Origin: JAKLFA01 sp964450385
GTDB taxonomy: Bacteria; Omnitrophota; Gorgyraeia; Zapsychrales; JANLHA01
Reading direction: 5' to 3'
Assembly (NCBI GenBank): GCA_964450385.1
Contig: CAYVEC010000001.1
Coordinates: 62,001-126,000, forward strand
Length of the DNA stretch: 64,000 nucleotides
Under the pieces are notes generated by a model. That model worked only from the letters and a program-made list of their open reading frames with translations, was not told the DNA's origin and searched no databases. The translations under genes and the position numbers were made by a program. This document shows, piece by piece, positions 1 to 8,150 of the stretch (the first letter of the stretch is position 1; every line of letters begins with the position of its first letter).

Positions 1-1
1 A

Positions 2-412
2 CAGAACGAGACGATGGTGACTCAGCTTCAATTTCGTGTCGGTGATCTCGAGCGGAAACTTGAGAATCGGGAAGAGCAGATCAAGGAATTGTCGTATCAG
101 GTCAAGGATCTTACTTTTGAAGTCTCGCGCTTGAAGGATTCTTCGAAACGAACGAGCATGGTCCGGACAACGACGTCAGCGAAGACGACATCGTCGGGTG
201 CCGAGGATGACCGGATCATCCGTGTCGAGGCGAGTGAAAAGGATGTCCAGACCGCCCTCAAGAACGCGGGATATTATACGGGAACGATTGATGGCCGGAT
301 CGGATCGGGGACAAAGAGCGCGATCGTGCAGTTCCAGACCGACAATAATTTAAAGGCTGATGGGATCATCGGCGGACAGACCTGGACCGAACTGAAGAAG
401 TTCTTGCGATAA
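2..412 (+). CDS. Peptidoglycan-binding (PG_binding_1) protein, 5' partial
   Basis: The frame is open to the left edge of the window (codons Q-N-E-T precede the first ATG at 14), so the N-terminus probably lies outside. What is visible is a heptad-like, charged segment (about residues 1-45 from that ATG) that looks like a coiled coil, a Ser/Thr-rich linker, then one PG_binding_1 domain at about residues 75-131 with the usual pattern AL...GYY.G.IDG..G..T..A...FQ....L..DGI.G..TW..L. Such domains anchor proteins to peptidoglycan or occur in envelope enzymes and scaffolds. No catalytic domain is seen here, so any enzymatic role is unknown. It converges with the broken transglutaminase-like gene 10 bp downstream. 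Confidence 0.8.
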   Translation, partial: QNETMVTQLQFRVGDLERKLENREEQIKELSYQVKDLTFEVSRLKDSSKRTSMVRTTTSAKTTSSGAEDDRIIRVEASEKDVQTALKNAGYYTGTIDGRIGSGTKSAIVQFQTDNNLKADGIIGGQTWTELKKFLR

Positions 413-422
413 CGGTTCCGTT

Positions 423-1043
423 TTATGAGCGGGCGATCAGAATGCCCGTCGGCTGGTAGCGCCGTTTGTGGTTCCAGAGCGGATCATTAACGCGGATTTC
501 ACGGCAGTGGGTCAATGATGTCGTGGCCATAAGCATGCGGGCGAGTTCCTTAACGGACCTCGCCCCTGTTTTTATCATGCGTTGATTATCAAAGATCACA
601 ATGACCCCGTTGTCCTCAATGGCGCAGATGATGTGTGCCTCGTCATGATCGGATAAGAGAAGGAGCCGCGGGGTGAACCCGAGGACCTTGAGGGCCCGGG
701 CGGCTAGGATCGCAAGGTCCTCACAGTCACCATAGCCGTGACGCAGGGTTTCGATGGGATCGTTCCAGATATCCGCCTCAGGGTCTTGGCGATAGGTCAG
801 GTTGGAGGCCATCCATGCCGCGAAATCATCGAGCGTTGAGATTCGACGGGTCCGGAGGAATGAGGCGATGTGACTGTCGGTGAGGTCGGCCCCCGCGGTA
901 AGGACGCCTTGGTTGGCAGTGACGGTGTGTTAGATCTGATAAGGGGTGGAGGGGGTGGAGGGGTTGGAGAAACTCGGGGTGGCGGCTAGCGCCTCGATGA
1001 GGAAAACGCCGAGACAGATTGAGGGTCGTGATATCTTCTTCAT
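423..1043 (-). pseudogene. Transglutaminase-like cysteine protease gene interrupted by an in-frame TAA
   Basis: Downstream of an ATG at 812 the product has a transglutaminase/papain-like core: Cys30 in GYGDCEDLA, His60 in DEAHI and Asp75 in FDNQ, the expected catalytic triad of BTLCP-type enzymes. The same frame continues upstream for 77 more codons to an ATG at 1043 (MKKISRPS...), which opens a convincing signal peptide ending near ATPSFS. Between the two, codon 38 is TAA (reverse complement of 930-932). Sequence after the stop (about 39 codons before M812, including TLDDFAAW) still reads like family sequence. The gene is therefore a pseudogene, a recoded gene, a sequencing error, or expressed from an internal start without its signal peptide. 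Confidence 0.7.
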
Positions 1044-1101
1044 GCCTTTTGGGTGCCATGCCCACGGCAGAGGTATTGTATATTAAACGAGGAGAAAGTC
1101 C

Positions 1102-1740
1102 ATGGAATATCCGGAACACCGAATGACTCGGCCCGACCAGGGAACGGGTGCTGCCCTCCGAGGCCTGATCGTTGACCACTGTAAGACTTTTAAGACGGCC
1201 TGGCTGAAATTAGGACAGACCCTGTATCCGGTCTGGAAGGACAAGATGTTTTATGCCTGGGGGTTTGAGAAATTTGAATATTATGCCCGTGAGGAGTTAG
1301 GGCTGAAGAAGGAGGTCGCGCTTCGGCTTTTAAAAACGTATTTTTTCATCGAGCAGCGTGAGCCGGCCTATCTGGATGAGGGGTTTGCCGGTGGGCGTGA
1401 GGCTGTCCGAGTCCCTGGCTGCGATGAGATCAATGTCTTGCGCCTGGCCAGTGCGAAGCGAGAGCTTAAGCGTGAGGATTATCAGAAACTTAAAAAGGCG
1501 GTTTTTGAGCAGGGCCGTGATGCGAGTCTCGTTCGAAAAGATCTCGTGGCCCTGATGCGGGAACGCAAGGAGATCGATCCCGATGAGGAACGCCAGGAGC
1601 GCTGTGAGGCGGCGGTCCGGCGCCTCGCGACCGCGTTAAAGACGTTTTCGAGAGACATGGAGGCGCTGAAACTGGCCTCGCCCGAGCTCCTCGAGGACGC
1701 GAAGGCTCTTCTTCAGAAATTGGGTGATAAAGAAGAATAA
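1102..1740 (+). CDS. Conserved hypothetical protein upstream of lexA
   Basis: The 212-residue product has no signal peptide or membrane segment and appears all-helical and rich in Lys/Arg/Glu. The start is supported by a GGAGAAAG Shine-Dalgarno sequence about 8 bp upstream. The region around residues 40-75 (FYAWGFEKFEYYAREELGL followed by a short basic helix) could be a helix-turn-helix-like DNA-binding unit, and the C-terminal 60 residues look coiled-coil. I do not recognise the family. It sits directly before lexA, with a promoter between them, and could belong to DNA metabolism by context only. Confidence 0.65.
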   Translation: MEYPEHRMTRPDQGTGAALRGLIVDHCKTFKTAWLKLGQTLYPVWKDKMFYAWGFEKFEYYAREELGLKKEVALRLLKTYFFIEQREPAYLDEGFAGGREAVRVPGCDEINVLRLASAKRELKREDYQKLKKAVFEQGRDASLVRKDLVALMRERKEIDPDEERQERCEAAVRRLATALKTFSRDMEALKLASPELLEDAKALLQKLGDKEE

Positions 1741-1743
1741 TTC

Positions 1744-1773
1744 TTGACATACCGCACGTATGAGTGGTAATGT
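1744..1773 (+). promoter_or_regulatory. lexA promoter with candidate self-operator; transcript likely leaderless
   Basis: TTGACA (1744-1749), an 18-bp spacer and TAATGT (1768-1773). The spacer and the edge of the -10 hold an imperfect inverted repeat, ACCGCAC-GTAT-GAGTGGT (1751-1768; 5 of 7 arm positions match), where a LexA dimer could block polymerase. The lexA ATG lies at 1780, about where transcription would start, and no Shine-Dalgarno sequence precedes it, so the mRNA may be leaderless. The promoter is visible; the operator role is inferred. Confidence 0.55.
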
Positions 1774-1779
1774 ATCTCC

Positions 1780-2382
1780 ATGGAAAAAGAGACCCAACTA
1801 ACAGACAAACAACGCAGTGTTCTCAAGTTCATCTATCAAAAGGTGAAGACGGTCAATATGCCGCCGACCTTACGGGAGATCGCGGAGCATTTCGGTTTTT
1901 CATCGACCGCGACGGTGCGGGACCATCTTCAGGCCTTGGCCCATAAAGGATATATCCGGTTGGCGGAAGGCCGGGCCCGGGCGATTGAGCTTGTGCGGAA
2001 AGAGCTCTTTTCTGTGCCGATCCTCGGGCGCGTCCATGCCGGGCTGCCCTCGATGGCGGTTGAAGAGATCGAGGGGTATCTTGATCTTGACAGTCTCGTC
2101 TTTTCTGATGAAGGCACGTTCGCCCTGAAGGTGAAGGGCGACAGTATGATTGATGCAGGGATCCTTGAGGAGGACCTTGTCCTTGTCCGGCGTCAGAAGA
2201 GCGCCCAGACCGGAGATATTGTGGTCGCCTTGGTCGGAACCGATGAGACAACGGTTAAGTACCTCACCAAGCGGCCGCATGGCTTTGTTCTCGAACCTGC
2301 CAATCCTCGGTACCAGCCGATTCCCGTCAATGAAGATGTCTCGATTGTCGGCCGGGTCATCAGCGTGATCCGCCGGGTGTGA
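1780..2382 (+). CDS. lexA: LexA SOS repressor
   Basis: The 200-residue length is typical. An N-terminal winged helix (residues 1-70, motif PTLREIAEHFGFSSTATVRDHL) binds operators, and a C-terminal S24-type autoprotease domain carries the scissile Ala87-Gly88 (RVHAGLP), the nucleophile Ser122 (KGDSM) and the general base Lys160 (TTVKY). On RecA activation LexA cleaves itself and derepresses DNA repair genes. The UvrD-type helicase gene follows at once, a likely regulon member. The start is placed at ATG 1780 because the conserved helix begins within ten residues and a good promoter ends just upstream. Confidence 0.95.
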   Translation: MEKETQLTDKQRSVLKFIYQKVKTVNMPPTLREIAEHFGFSSTATVRDHLQALAHKGYIRLAEGRARAIELVRKELFSVPILGRVHAGLPSMAVEEIEGYLDLDSLVFSDEGTFALKVKGDSMIDAGILEEDLVLVRRQKSAQTGDIVVALVGTDETTVKYLTKRPHGFVLEPANPRYQPIPVNEDVSIVGRVISVIRRV

Positions 2383-2497
2383 TCTTTTTTCTGCCGTTTT
2401 TTCTGCCGTGAGGTAAAAAGTCCCGGAGGGCCCTTCGTGGAGAGGGCACGCCGCCCAGTTTTTTTCTTTCCTCCTTTCGGTTTTTCGAGCGTGATGT

Positions 2498-2503
2498 TAT
2501 AAT
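2498..2503 (+). promoter_or_regulatory. -10 element of the helicase gene
   Basis: A consensus TATAAT sits only 6 bp upstream of the ATG at 2510, and no Shine-Dalgarno sequence can be seen. Transcription would start at or next to the start codon, again suggesting a leaderless mRNA. The -35 region is weak. Confidence 0.45.
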
Positions 2504-2509
2504 GCGCCC

Positions 2510-4522
2510 ATGTCAAAAGCCGCTATCGATTATGCACGCGAATTGAATGAGCAACAGCATCGGGCTGTGGTCTCGACACAGGGCCCCTATTTGGTCATCG
2601 CGGGCGCGGGCAGCGGCAAGACGCGTGTCCTTGTCTATCGCACGGCCCATCTTGTGTCCGAAGGCGTTCCCCCGGACAATATTCTTCTTTTGACCTTCAC
2701 TCGCCGGGCATCGACGGAGATGCTCTCCCGGGCTTCGCTCATTCTTGATGACCGGTGCCAGGAGGTGAGCGGAGGGACATTCCATTCCTTCGCGAACATG
2801 ATCCTCCGTCGCTACGGGGACCGGATGGAGCTCGCGCGGAATTTTTCGATCCTCGATGCCGGTGACGCCGAGCAGCTGGTCTCGCAGATCCGAACGGAAC
2901 GGAGGCTCCAGAAGCTGGATAAACGGTTTCCTAAAAAAGGGACGATTTATGATGTTATCTCAAAGAGCGTGAATAAAGGGATGACGATCGAAGAGGTCCT
3001 GTTTCAGGAATACCCGCAGTGCTCCGAGTGGACTGAGGTCTTAGAGGCGGTCAAGGAGGAATATATCCGGCAGAAACGCATGATCGGGGCCTTGGATTAT
3101 GATGACCTCTTGGTCTTTCTCCGCGACTTGCTTCAGAATCACGCGGAGGTCCGTGAGAGGCTGAGCCGTCACTATCGGTATCTCATGATCGATGAGTATC
3201 AGGACACGAATCGGATCCAGGCCCAGATCGTTCGGCTGCTGGCCGCGACCCATGACAATGTGATGGCGGTTGGCGACGACTGTCAGAGTATTTACGCCTT
3301 TCGCGGGGCCCAGTTCCGCAATATCATGGATTTCCCCAAAATGTTCCCGGGCGCAGAGGTGATCATGCTCGAGGAGAACTATCGTTCCTCCCAGCCGATC
3401 CTGGACCTTACGAATGAGCTCATCCAATCAGCGCGGGAGCGTTTTGATAAGGTCCTTTTTACGCGTAAGCCTGGCCAGTCGCGCCCGGTCTACGCGGATC
3501 TCCTTGATGAACACGCCCAATCGCGTTTTGTGGCGCGCCAGATCGCCGCGCTCCGTGAGGAGGGGGTTCCGCTTGGAGAGATCGCTGTTCTCTTTAGGTC
3601 TGGATGGCACTCGAATGATCTTGAGGTGGAACTTGCGCGGGCGCGGATCCCGTTCGTCAAGTACGGGGGTCAGAAGTTTGTCGAGGCCGCCCATGTTAAG
3701 GATGTCCTCGCCTATCTGCAGATCGTTCAGAATCCGCTTAATCAGGTAGCCTGGATGCGCGTGCTGCTCCTCTTGCCGGGGATCGGGCCAAAATCAGCGG
3801 CGGGCATCGTCGCGCGGATCATCGAGCGCCAGGGCCGGGTGGCCGAGGCGATCGGGGATATCAAGCGTGATGCCCAGGTGATCCGGTTGATGGAGTGCGT
3901 CATACAGCTTGGCTCATCACCGGACCGGCCGAGTGCCTTGCTCGATGCCGTGCTCGAGCATTATCATCCGCTCCTTGCGGACCACTATGATGATGCCGAT
4001 AAACGGGTCAATGATCTCGAGTCGCTCCAGCGGGTTGTGGGCCGGTACGCGACGCTTGAGGAATTTTTGGTGGACATGACCCTTGAGCCGCCGGAGAAGG
4101 CCTTGGTGGAGAGGGAGCGTTTTCAGCGCGAGACGAAGAGCCTCACGCTTTCGACGATCCACTCGGCGAAAGGGCTTGAATGGGATACGGTCTTTTTGAT
4201 CCATCTCTGCGAGGGTTCATTGCCGTCGTATCAGTCGTTTGATGATCAGGAGGCCCTTGAGGAGGAACGCCGGCTTTTTTATGTTGCGGCGACCCGTGCC
4301 AAGTCGCGGCTTTTTTTGTTGAGGCCGCAGATGAACACATCGGCCCGGGCCCGGATCGATGCGGGCGGTGCGGTGTATACGCGGGCCTCACGCTTTTTAG
4401 GTGAGGGACGGATCTTGACCGATTATGTTGAGATCGCGACTCCGGCGGGGTATCACCCACCGGGGTACACGCGGATGCGGTATTCGTCGTTCCGCGGGGA
4501 TGATTTTGACGGGGGGTTTTAA
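2510..4522 (+). CDS. UvrD/PcrA/Rep-type ATP-dependent DNA helicase
   Basis: The 670-residue SF1A 3'-5' helicase has Walker A AGAGSGKT (residues 31-38), Q-motif LNEQQHRAV, Walker B IDEYQDTN (about 227-233), motif III VGDDCQSIYAFRGA, motif IV ENYRSS, motif V TLSTIHSAKGLEWD and motif VI RRLFYVAATRAK. Proteins of this family unwind DNA in nucleotide-excision and mismatch repair or strip recombinase filaments. The C-terminus ends in a short tyrosine- and glycine-rich tail (YHPPGYTRMRYSSF) in the position of the PcrA/UvrD RNA-polymerase-interacting tail, although clear Tudor homology is not visible. The position after lexA fits SOS-linked repair. Whether it is functionally UvrD, PcrA or Rep cannot be decided from sequence alone. 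Confidence 0.92.
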   Translation: MSKAAIDYARELNEQQHRAVVSTQGPYLVIAGAGSGKTRVLVYRTAHLVSEGVPPDNILLLTFTRRASTEMLSRASLILDDRCQEVSGGTFHSFANMILRRYGDRMELARNFSILDAGDAEQLVSQIRTERRLQKLDKRFPKKGTIYDVISKSVNKGMTIEEVLFQEYPQCSEWTEVLEAVKEEYIRQKRMIGALDYDDLLVFLRDLLQNHAEVRERLSRHYRYLMIDEYQDTNRIQAQIVRLLAATHDNVMAVGDDCQSIYAFRGAQFRNIMDFPKMFPGAEVIMLEENYRSSQPILDLTNELIQSARERFDKVLFTRKPGQSRPVYADLLDEHAQSRFVARQIAALREEGVPLGEIAVLFRSGWHSNDLEVELARARIPFVKYGGQKFVEAAHVKDVLAYLQIVQNPLNQVAWMRVLLLLPGIGPKSAAGIVARIIERQGRVAEAIGDIKRDAQVIRLMECVIQLGSSPDRPSALLDAVLEHYHPLLADHYDDADKRVNDLESLQRVVGRYATLEEFLVDMTLEPPEKALVERERFQRETKSLTLSTIHSAKGLEWDTVFLIHLCEGSLPSYQSFDDQEALEEERRLFYVAATRAKSRLFLLRPQMNTSARARIDAGGAVYTRASRFLGEGRILTDYVEIATPAGYHPPGYTRMRYSSFRGDDFDGGF

Positions 4523-4577
4523 TGACGGCGGCCTCAGGCACGGCCGCGCCGGGGATCCGGCAGACAGGAAAGGCGGG

Positions 4578-5372
4578 ATGATGCAGCTTAAACGGCCTTT
4601 GGCGATGTTGGACCTTGAAACAACGGGGACATGGATCGAGCGCGATCGGATCATTGAGATCGGGATTGTCCGCTGCGAGCCCGACGGCACCCGTCGGGAG
4701 TATGACCAGCGAATCAATCCGGGGATGCCGATCTCGTCCGAGGTCACGGCGTTGACCGGGATCTCCAATGACGATGTGAAGGACGCCCCGCGGTTTAAGG
4801 AGGTGGCCCCGGTTGTCCTCGAGATGTTAAAGGACGCAGATATCGGAGGATTTAATGTCGAGCGGTTTGACGTGCCGCTGTTGGCCCGCGAGTTCGCCGA
4901 CAATGGTTTTTCTTTCGCCTGGCAGGGGCGCACGATTTATGATGCCCAGAAGGTCTATCATCTCAATGAGAAGCGGGACCTGACAGCGGCCTATGCTTTT
5001 TATTGTCACAAGGAATTGGACGGGGCCCACTCCGCCCTTGCTGATACCCGTGCGACGCTTGAGGTCTTGGAGGCCCAGGTCGTAAAGTATGGAAAGGGGT
5101 CGGAGAGTTTGGAAAGCCTCGGGTCCTTTGACTACAAGATCCTTGGAGACTTTTTTGGCCTTGAGCGGAAATTCCGCTGGTGGAACGGGGAGCTTTATAT
5201 GATGTTCGGTAAATACGCGGGTAAAATGCCGCTCAAGGAGGTGGCGAAAAATGATCCGCGGTATCTCGAGTGGATTCTATCGGCGAATTTCAGTGACGAG
5301 GTTAAAGAGCTGGTCGGCGGCGCGCTTGAGGGGCACTTCCCGTCACGGCCAGAACCGAAGGCCGGTCAATGA
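4578..5372 (+). CDS. DnaQ-like 3'-5' exonuclease (DEDDh)
   Basis: The 264-residue product has all five exonuclease residues of the DEDDh class: Asp12 and Glu14 in LDLETTG, Asp98 in VERFDVPLL, His151 and Asp156 in AHSALADTRAT. This resembles the DNA polymerase III epsilon proofreading subunit, but the C-terminal 70 residues (GKYAGKMPLKEVAKNDPRY) match the extra domain of exodeoxyribonuclease X-like or DUF3820-type proteins. It may therefore act in repair rather than in the replicase. The start is at the ATG pair 4578/4581, preceded by AGGAAAGGCGGG; the open frame extends upstream but overlaps the helicase gene and lacks homology there. Confidence 0.88.
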   Translation: MMQLKRPLAMLDLETTGTWIERDRIIEIGIVRCEPDGTRREYDQRINPGMPISSEVTALTGISNDDVKDAPRFKEVAPVVLEMLKDADIGGFNVERFDVPLLAREFADNGFSFAWQGRTIYDAQKVYHLNEKRDLTAAYAFYCHKELDGAHSALADTRATLEVLEAQVVKYGKGSESLESLGSFDYKILGDFFGLERKFRWWNGELYMMFGKYAGKMPLKEVAKNDPRYLEWILSANFSDEVKELVGGALEGHFPSRPEPKAGQ

Positions 5373-5385
5373 GATCATTTTTTTC

Positions 5386-5414
5386 TTGTCTCGCCTGGGT
5401 CCGGCAAGTACAAT
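5386..5414 (+). promoter_or_regulatory. Promoter of the SPOR/lipoprotein operon
   Basis: TTGTCT (5386-5391), 17-bp spacer, TACAAT (5409-5414). The predicted start near 5421 leaves a leader of about 110 nt before the SPOR gene at 5533, in which I see no recognised riboswitch. Confidence 0.55.
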
Positions 5415-5532
5415 AAGCCATCACCTGGTAAGAATTGTATTCGTTGTGAGCGGCCCGATGAAAGGGTAGGGACAAAGGGCCGGGTATGCCGTCCGAGCGA
5501 ACCTGCAGATTGTTAACCATAAGGGGGAATCG

Positions 5533-6141
5533 ATGAAAAATCAGTGGCCGTTTTGGTTGTTCCTAACCGTGATCGTGGTTGTGGTGATTTTTTCGTTTAA
5601 TTATCAGCGAACAGCCCGGCCTGGTCATGTGGGAGAGATATTCGAAGATACGGCCCCGACGTTTGAATATGAGTATGTGGCGGATAAGCCGGGCGCGGCA
5701 CTGCCGGCTGACGTGAAAACGGTTCCGGTGGCCCCAGCTCCTTCGGCCGTGACGGCCAAGCCTGTGGGATCTGTGGCGCCTGCGGCGGCTCCAGTCGCGT
5801 CAGCCCCTGCCCCGTCAGTGTCCCAGCCGACGGCTACCCAGACGGTTGTCGCCGCGCCTGCGGCACCGGTCGCAACTTCGCCGGCTCCGGCGGTTGGAGA
5901 AAAACTGTATGTCATCCAGATCGTCGCTTCAAAAGACCAGGCTAAGGCCCAGCAGACCCTGGAACAGGTTCGGGCTAAGGGATATCCGTCCGCGTATCTC
6001 GTCACGGCTGATCTGGCGGATAAAGGGACATGGTATCGGATCTATATCGGTGGGTTCCGGTCGAAGGCCGATGCCGAGGGCGCGTTGACCAAGGTGAAGC
6101 CGTTCTATGGGGACGCCTTTTTACGTCTTTTAAAGAGTTAA
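5533..6141 (+). CDS. SPOR-domain inner-membrane protein
   Basis: The 202-residue bitopic protein has one N-terminal membrane segment (about residues 4-23, PFWLFLTVIVVVVIFSF), a long Ala/Pro/Val-rich periplasmic linker (about residues 50-125) and a C-terminal SPOR domain (about 127-202, starting KLYVIQIVASKDQAKA). SPOR domains bind denuded glycan strands at division septa; FtsN, DedD and DamX are examples. It opens a run of envelope lipoproteins including an LpoB-like activator, so a role in septal peptidoglycan synthesis is plausible. The start is supported by AAGGGGGAAT directly upstream. It is too divergent to be called FtsN. Confidence 0.85.
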   Translation: MKNQWPFWLFLTVIVVVVIFSFNYQRTARPGHVGEIFEDTAPTFEYEYVADKPGAALPADVKTVPVAPAPSAVTAKPVGSVAPAAAPVASAPAPSVSQPTATQTVVAAPAAPVATSPAPAVGEKLYVIQIVASKDQAKAQQTLEQVRAKGYPSAYLVTADLADKGTWYRIYIGGFRSKADAEGALTKVKPFYGDAFLRLLKS

Positions 6142-6162
6142 ACGAAGGCAGGAGAGGACGCC

Positions 6163-6777
6163 ATGAAGAATATTATGGGTATTGCGTTCAGCGTGATGGT
6201 GTGTGTTGTCGTGGCCGCTGGATGTTCGTCGACGGTGAAGGTCGATCGGATCGACCGCGACAAGGTTGTGGACCTGAGCGGGCGGTGGAATGACACGGAT
6301 GCCCGGGTCGCGAGCCGTGAGATCATCGCTCAGTGCGTCCAAGCTGGCTGGGTCGGTGATTTTCGTCAGCGGGAAGGGCACAAACCCGCGGTGATCGTCG
6401 GCCAGATTCTCAACCGCACGGATGAACATATCGACACCCTCGTTTTGACGAAAGAGCTTGAGGCCGCGGTTCTGCGGGCTGGCGAGGTGTCGTTTGTGGC
6501 CTCGCGCGAAGAGCGGCTTGATGTCCGTGAGGAACGGAATGCCCAGAATACTGAGGGGTTCACCCGTCCCGAGACGATCAAACAGATCGGCCAAGAGACC
6601 GGTGCTGATTTTATGCTGATTGGAACGGTTAACGCAGTGCGCGACGAGTATGGAAATCGATCGGTCATCTTGTATCAGGTCAATATGGAATTGGTGGATA
6701 TGGTCACCAACGAAAAGGTCTGGTTCGGCCAGCACCATATCAAAAAGAGTGTTGTGAAAAAGAAGTATTCACTGTAG
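6163..6777 (+). CDS. LpoB-like penicillin-binding protein activator lipoprotein
   Basis: The 204-residue product has a lipoprotein signal peptide with the modified cysteine at Cys21 (VVAAGCSS). The mature part matches the LpoB/PF13036 fold: DLSGRWNDTDARVASREII, KPAVIVGQILNRTDEHIDT, GADFMLIGTVNAVRDE and QVNMELVDMVTNEKVW. In enterobacteria LpoB reaches from the outer membrane through peptidoglycan to activate PBP1b. It lies 21 bp after the SPOR gene and 19 bp before a COG3014-like lipoprotein, an association that also occurs elsewhere. No penicillin-binding protein gene is in the window, so its partner is unknown. Confidence 0.85.
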   Translation: MKNIMGIAFSVMVCVVVAAGCSSTVKVDRIDRDKVVDLSGRWNDTDARVASREIIAQCVQAGWVGDFRQREGHKPAVIVGQILNRTDEHIDTLVLTKELEAAVLRAGEVSFVASREERLDVREERNAQNTEGFTRPETIKQIGQETGADFMLIGTVNAVRDEYGNRSVILYQVNMELVDMVTNEKVWFGQHHIKKSVVKKKYSL

Positions 6778-6796
6778 TCACCGTAGCATCTTCAGG

Positions 6797-8119
6797 ATGA
6801 ATTTCAGACAGAACATTTTTGTCTCCGTGGTCCTCTGCCTAGTCTGTGGGCTTGGGGGATGTGCCGGCCTGCCGGCCATGCAGCAGCGCGTGCGGCGGCT
6901 TGCGGCTCAGGGGGAGATGCGTCAGGCATCACTCGCCTTTGATCGTTCTGGCCAGGGGTACGGATCGAAGAATCAGCTGCTCGCGGCCCTTGACCGGGGT
7001 CTGGTCCGGCATTATGCCGGCGACTATGTTCGGAGCATTGACGATTTTGAAGAGGCCAAAAAGATTTATGACAGCCTCTACACCCGTTCGATCTCCGAGC
7101 AGGCCCTCGCGTGGGTCTGGAATGATCTGACCCAGCCCTATCGGGGGGAGGATTTTGAACGGGCGATGATGAATGTTTTTCAGGCGATGAATTTTTTGAT
7201 GCTCGGCAAAAAGGATGAGGCTCTCGTTGAGGCGAGGAATGTCTATTATGTGCTTGAGCGGTTTAATCAGAACTACGGCGGCAAGAAAAACGATTATCAC
7301 GACGACGCCTTTGTCCAGTGGCTGATGGGCCTGATCTATGAATCGACGGGACGGGGCCATGACCTTAATGAGGCGTTCCGGCTGTATCAGCGTGCCGTCC
7401 AGGTGTATGAGCAGCAGTATCGGCCTCATTATGGACTTGACGTCCCGCTCGCTTTAAAAGAAAATATTCTCTCGTTGGCAGACTGGATGGGGCCGATTGA
7501 GCGGGCCCAGTATCAGACGCGCTTCCCGCTGATCCCTTTTAAGACGGTCTATGAGCGCGCCGTCAAGGCTGAGTTGTATTGCATCGTGTATCGCCGGCAG
7601 ATCGCGGGCAAGATCCCGGCCTCGCTTGTGTTGCCCGGGACCGATGGATATGTGGTTCGGGTGTCGTTTCCTCGATACCGCAAGACCTTTGGCCTTGAGC
7701 CGGGATTGACGTTGACCGCGAGGGCCGACGGGATCGAGAAGGGGGCCCTTCTTGAGCGCGCCGAGGACCTTACGGCGGTCGCGCGCAAGACATTAGAGAA
7801 TCGACAGGCGCGGATTGTGGCAACGGCTGTTGTCCGGCCCGCATTAAAGCAACTTGTGTTCGAGGCGGTCGAGGACCGCGTTCATGACAAGGCGGGGAAA
7901 GAGGCCGGAGAGCTTTTTCGTTATGCGGCGAGTTCTTACATTGTGTATTCGGAACAGGCCGATACGCGCGGATGGGATACCTTGCCGGCCGAGATCTGGG
8001 TGGGGCGGCTTGAATTGGAGCCTGGGACCTATAATCTTTTTATTGGAAATGATCCAGCGGGGACGGTGACCGTCTCGGCAGGGGAACGTAAATTTTTGTC
8101 ACGGTGGACACGTCAGTAA
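6797..8119 (+). CDS. COG3014-like outer-membrane lipoprotein with TPR-like repeats
   Basis: The 440-residue product has a lipobox at Cys22 (GLGGCAGL). The N-terminal half is helical and TPR-like (LDRGLVRHYAGDYVRSIDDFEEAKKIY and AMNFLMLGKKDEALVEARNV), the layout of the uncharacterised COG3014 family. The C-terminal third is beta-rich and ends in a segment typical of surface lipoproteins (LELEPGTYNLFIGND). Genes of this family often sit beside lpoB homologues, as here, and may help position peptidoglycan synthases; that role is inference. The start is at ATG 6797, where the signal peptide begins. Confidence 0.8.
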   Translation: MNFRQNIFVSVVLCLVCGLGGCAGLPAMQQRVRRLAAQGEMRQASLAFDRSGQGYGSKNQLLAALDRGLVRHYAGDYVRSIDDFEEAKKIYDSLYTRSISEQALAWVWNDLTQPYRGEDFERAMMNVFQAMNFLMLGKKDEALVEARNVYYVLERFNQNYGGKKNDYHDDAFVQWLMGLIYESTGRGHDLNEAFRLYQRAVQVYEQQYRPHYGLDVPLALKENILSLADWMGPIERAQYQTRFPLIPFKTVYERAVKAELYCIVYRRQIAGKIPASLVLPGTDGYVVRVSFPRYRKTFGLEPGLTLTARADGIEKGALLERAEDLTAVARKTLENRQARIVATAVVRPALKQLVFEAVEDRVHDKAGKEAGELFRYAASSYIVYSEQADTRGWDTLPAEIWVGRLELEPGTYNLFIGNDPAGTVTVSAGERKFLSRWTRQ

Positions 8120-8150
8120 GCAAGGGGTCATTGTTAACAGGAGGGGGAAG

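Noticed and set aside
826..1179. Minus-strand open frame of 117 codons over the transglutaminase upstream region
   Set aside because: It is in a different frame from the signal peptide and catalytic domain and is low-complexity Arg/His/Pro, typical of a shadow.
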